Assembly: GCA_017889745.1 (NCBI GenBank)
Contig: JAGGAG010000128.1
Span: 1 to 7,656, forward strand
Direction of reading: 5' to 3'
Origin: Gemmatimonadota bacterium
GTDB taxonomy: Bacteria > Gemmatimonadota > Gemmatimonadetes > Gemmatimonadales > GWC2-71-9
DNA length: 7,656 bases
Under the pieces are notes generated by a model. It saw only the letters and a program-made list of their open reading frames with translations, did no database searches and was not told where the DNA came from. Below are positions 6,424 through 7,656 of this stretch, piece by piece (the stretch's first letter is position 1; each line of letters starts with the position of its first letter). The position numbers were made by a program, and so were the translations under genes.

Positions 6424-6559
6424 GCGGTACGTCCATCAAGGAGTCAAGGGGAGCGGGCCCGGGTGCCGGGCGGCGGACGGCGATTCCCCGGTCCGTTACC
6501 CGTATATGGCAGGTGCAGCATGAAGCGATTGTGAAGGAGGGAGGAGGGATCGGACGAAA

Positions 6560-7468
6560 TCAGGTGAGTAGCGAGACGACGTCCGACGAAGCGACCAGCA
6601 GGGCCGCGAGCCGCACTGTCTGGCTCGCTACCCACTCACGAATGAGGGACACGACGCGCGCCCGTGCCGCGCTGCTCGAGAAGAGATGGTCACACTCGGG
6701 CAGGAAGTCGTGTTTCAGCGCGGAATGCTCCGCCGCGGCCGGAAACGCGCGACGAAACTGGGACCGGTGATTGTAGTTGCCGGGAACTCCGGCAGTGAAA
6801 ATGAAGTAGAGGTGCACGTTCCTGCCCAGGATCTCCTCGAGCGCGGACTGCATGTGCTCCCGTGACATCGACCTTCGTACCCCGGGGCGATAACCGATCT
6901 CGGTTGGACCCGGGCCCGGCCGGCTGACGTGCCGCAGCACACGAGCGTAGAGCAGCAGCTTGTCGATCGGGCGCCGCCAACTCGCCGAGCGCAGCACCCG
7001 CGCCTTCAAGTGGTGAACGACATGGCGCCAACTGAGGAATGGGCCCGGGATGTCGAGCAGCACCACGGAGGAGATTCGCGGATCCTCCTGCGCGGCGTGG
7101 AACGCATCGTAGGCGCCGGAGCAGAGACCGGCGAGCACGAAGTGTCCGGCGCCGTGTTCCGCACTCAGGAACGCAAGCGCGGCCGAGATGTCCTGTTCCA
7201 CTGACTGCTGCAACGTGATGGCCTCGGGCTGGCGCTCCGAATCACCGATGCCGGAGAGGTCAAACCGCAGCGTGGCGATCCCCCCTGCCGCCAGGTCTCT
7301 CGCGAGCAAGACATGCAGCCGGCTCGTGCCGACCCGGTGAATGAGCCCTGAATTGAGCAACACGACGTGCGGGCTGCCCGGCAGCCTGGGTGCCACCGGC
7401 GCCGTGAGGATTCCAATAAGGCGGCGGTCGGGACCGAAGGCGACCACCTTTTCGCGGAAAGGCTGCAT
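6560..7468 (-). CDS. Alpha/beta hydrolase with probable Cys nucleophile, like exosortase-associated hydrolases
   Basis: A 302-residue alpha/beta-hydrolase-fold protein, probably cytoplasmic since no signal is seen. Core motifs in order: VVLLNSGLIHRVG (35-47), the strand TLRFDLSGIGDS (66-77), the nucleophile elbow GLCSG at 114-118, VVLLDIPG (135-142), and the late-strand motif LPECDHLF (256-263), whose His261 is the expected catalytic histidine. Read as G-x-Nuc-x-G, the elbow puts Cys116 at the nucleophile position, as in dienelactone hydrolase and exosortase-A-associated hydrolases; Ser117 is the alternative. The segment YNHRSQFRRAFP (231-242) resembles related hydrolases found in exopolysaccharide and exosortase loci. 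The C-terminal 20 residues are hydrophobic (VRLAALLVASSDVVSLL) and may touch the membrane. The ATG overlaps the upstream gene's TGA (TGATG), so translation is probably coupled. The fold is certain; the pathway is inferred. Confidence 0.88.
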   Translation of the reverse strand: MQPFREKVVAFGPDRRLIGILTAPVAPRLPGSPHVVLLNSGLIHRVGTSRLHVLLARDLAAGGIATLRFDLSGIGDSERQPEAITLQQSVEQDISAALAFLSAEHGAGHFVLAGLCSGAYDAFHAAQEDPRISSVVLLDIPGPFLSWRHVVHHLKARVLRSASWRRPIDKLLLYARVLRHVSRPGPGPTEIGYRPGVRRSMSREHMQSALEEILGRNVHLYFIFTAGVPGNYNHRSQFRRAFPAAAEHSALKHDFLPECDHLFSSSAARARVVSLIREWVASQTVRLAALLVASSDVVSLLT

Positions 7469-7656
7469 CAGCCAAACCAGGAAACGATAGCGTGGAGCGT
7501 AGCCACGGGCATGCCCGAGGCCCCGAGGCGCTCATCCCGCCAGGTTGGGACGTCCGGCACCGAGACCAGCGAGCACTCCACGCCTGAACCGGCGAGCCGC
7601 AAACGATGCCGCTCCAAGTCCGCCGCGTCGCTCTCCTCCGCGAGCAGAAGCGTCCG
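7468..7656 (-). CDS. C-terminal fragment of a second alpha/beta-hydrolase-like protein (5' part outside window)
   Basis: An open frame runs in from the right edge and ends at the TGA at 7470-7468, giving the last 62 residues. TLLLAEESDAADLERH resembles the late strand and acid loop of alpha/beta hydrolases, where an acidic residue follows the strand, and the final segment ending LHAIVSWFG resembles their last helix. In exosortase- and polysaccharide-associated hydrolases a DHTF-like motif with the catalytic histidine normally sits between these; here the stretch reads VSVPDVPTWRDERLG with no His. Either the His is displaced or the protein is no longer a standard hydrolase. The one-base overlap with the next gene shows the two are in one operon. 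With only the tail visible the family call is tentative. Confidence 0.6.
   Translation of the reverse strand, partial: RTLLLAEESDAADLERHRLRLAGSGVECSLVSVPDVPTWRDERLGASGMPVATLHAIVSWFG

Noticed and set aside
6457..6471. Small hairpin (gcccgg / ccgggc, 3-base loop) between the hydrolase and flavoenzyme genes
   Set aside because: Only six base pairs with no T-run; in DNA this GC-rich such short stems are common by chance.
5648..6534. Two overlapping plus-strand open frames of 284 and 291 codons over the flavoenzyme
   Set aside because: Antisense to the nitronate-monooxygenase-family gene, with Arg/Ser/Pro-rich translations and no recognisable motif.

Overview
The window is GC-rich, densely coding DNA in which every supported gene lies on the minus strand, so transcription runs from high to low coordinates. 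Long open frames on the plus strand are antisense shadows. The gene content points to a diderm bacterium that makes peptidoglycan: a YcbB/LdtD-type L,D-transpeptidase, an AsmA/DUF748-like envelope protein, a membrane-anchored exported protein, methylglyoxal synthase, a long nitronate-monooxygenase-type flavoenzyme, and two alpha/beta hydrolases like those found with exosortase and exopolysaccharide loci. The protein style resembles Gemmatimonadota, but this is an impression and no marker gene is present to settle it.

Layout in the direction of transcription. (1) 7656-6560: the last 62 codons of an alpha/beta-hydrolase-like protein, overlapping by one base (TGATG) a complete 302-residue hydrolase with a probable cysteine nucleophile. 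(2) 6423-5005: a 472-residue FMN-dependent nitronate monooxygenase/2-nitropropane dioxygenase-family protein with a cysteine-bearing C-terminal extension. (3) 4900-4145: two small membrane proteins, one with four predicted helices and one with a single helix near its C-terminus. They are followed by a strong 15-bp hairpin. (4) 4060-3593: methylglyoxal synthase (mgsA), with every catalytic residue in E. coli numbering register. Its ribosome-binding site starts only 13 bases after the hairpin. (5) 3508-2825: a membrane-anchored exported protein of unknown function with a C-terminal run of 10-11-residue beta-strand repeats. It is followed by a second hairpin with the same 11-bp core as the first. 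(6) 2657-1: an apparent two-gene envelope operon, an AsmA/DUF748-like protein whose TAG stop overlaps the GTG start (TAGTG) of the L,D-transpeptidase. The transpeptidase catalytic domain lies beyond the window edge.

Functionally the region is mainly cell envelope: a peptidoglycan cross-linking enzyme, an AsmA-like protein that may act in envelope lipid transport or outer-membrane assembly, and membrane or exported proteins of unknown role. Two stand-alone metabolic enzymes sit among them. No mobile element, CRISPR array, tRNA or rRNA was seen. I did not find a clearly new multi-gene system. The points most worth a second look are the shared hairpin core at two gene ends, the position of one hairpin directly in front of mgsA, the cysteine-type hydrolase pair, the cysteine cluster in the flavoenzyme and the short beta repeats in the exported protein.
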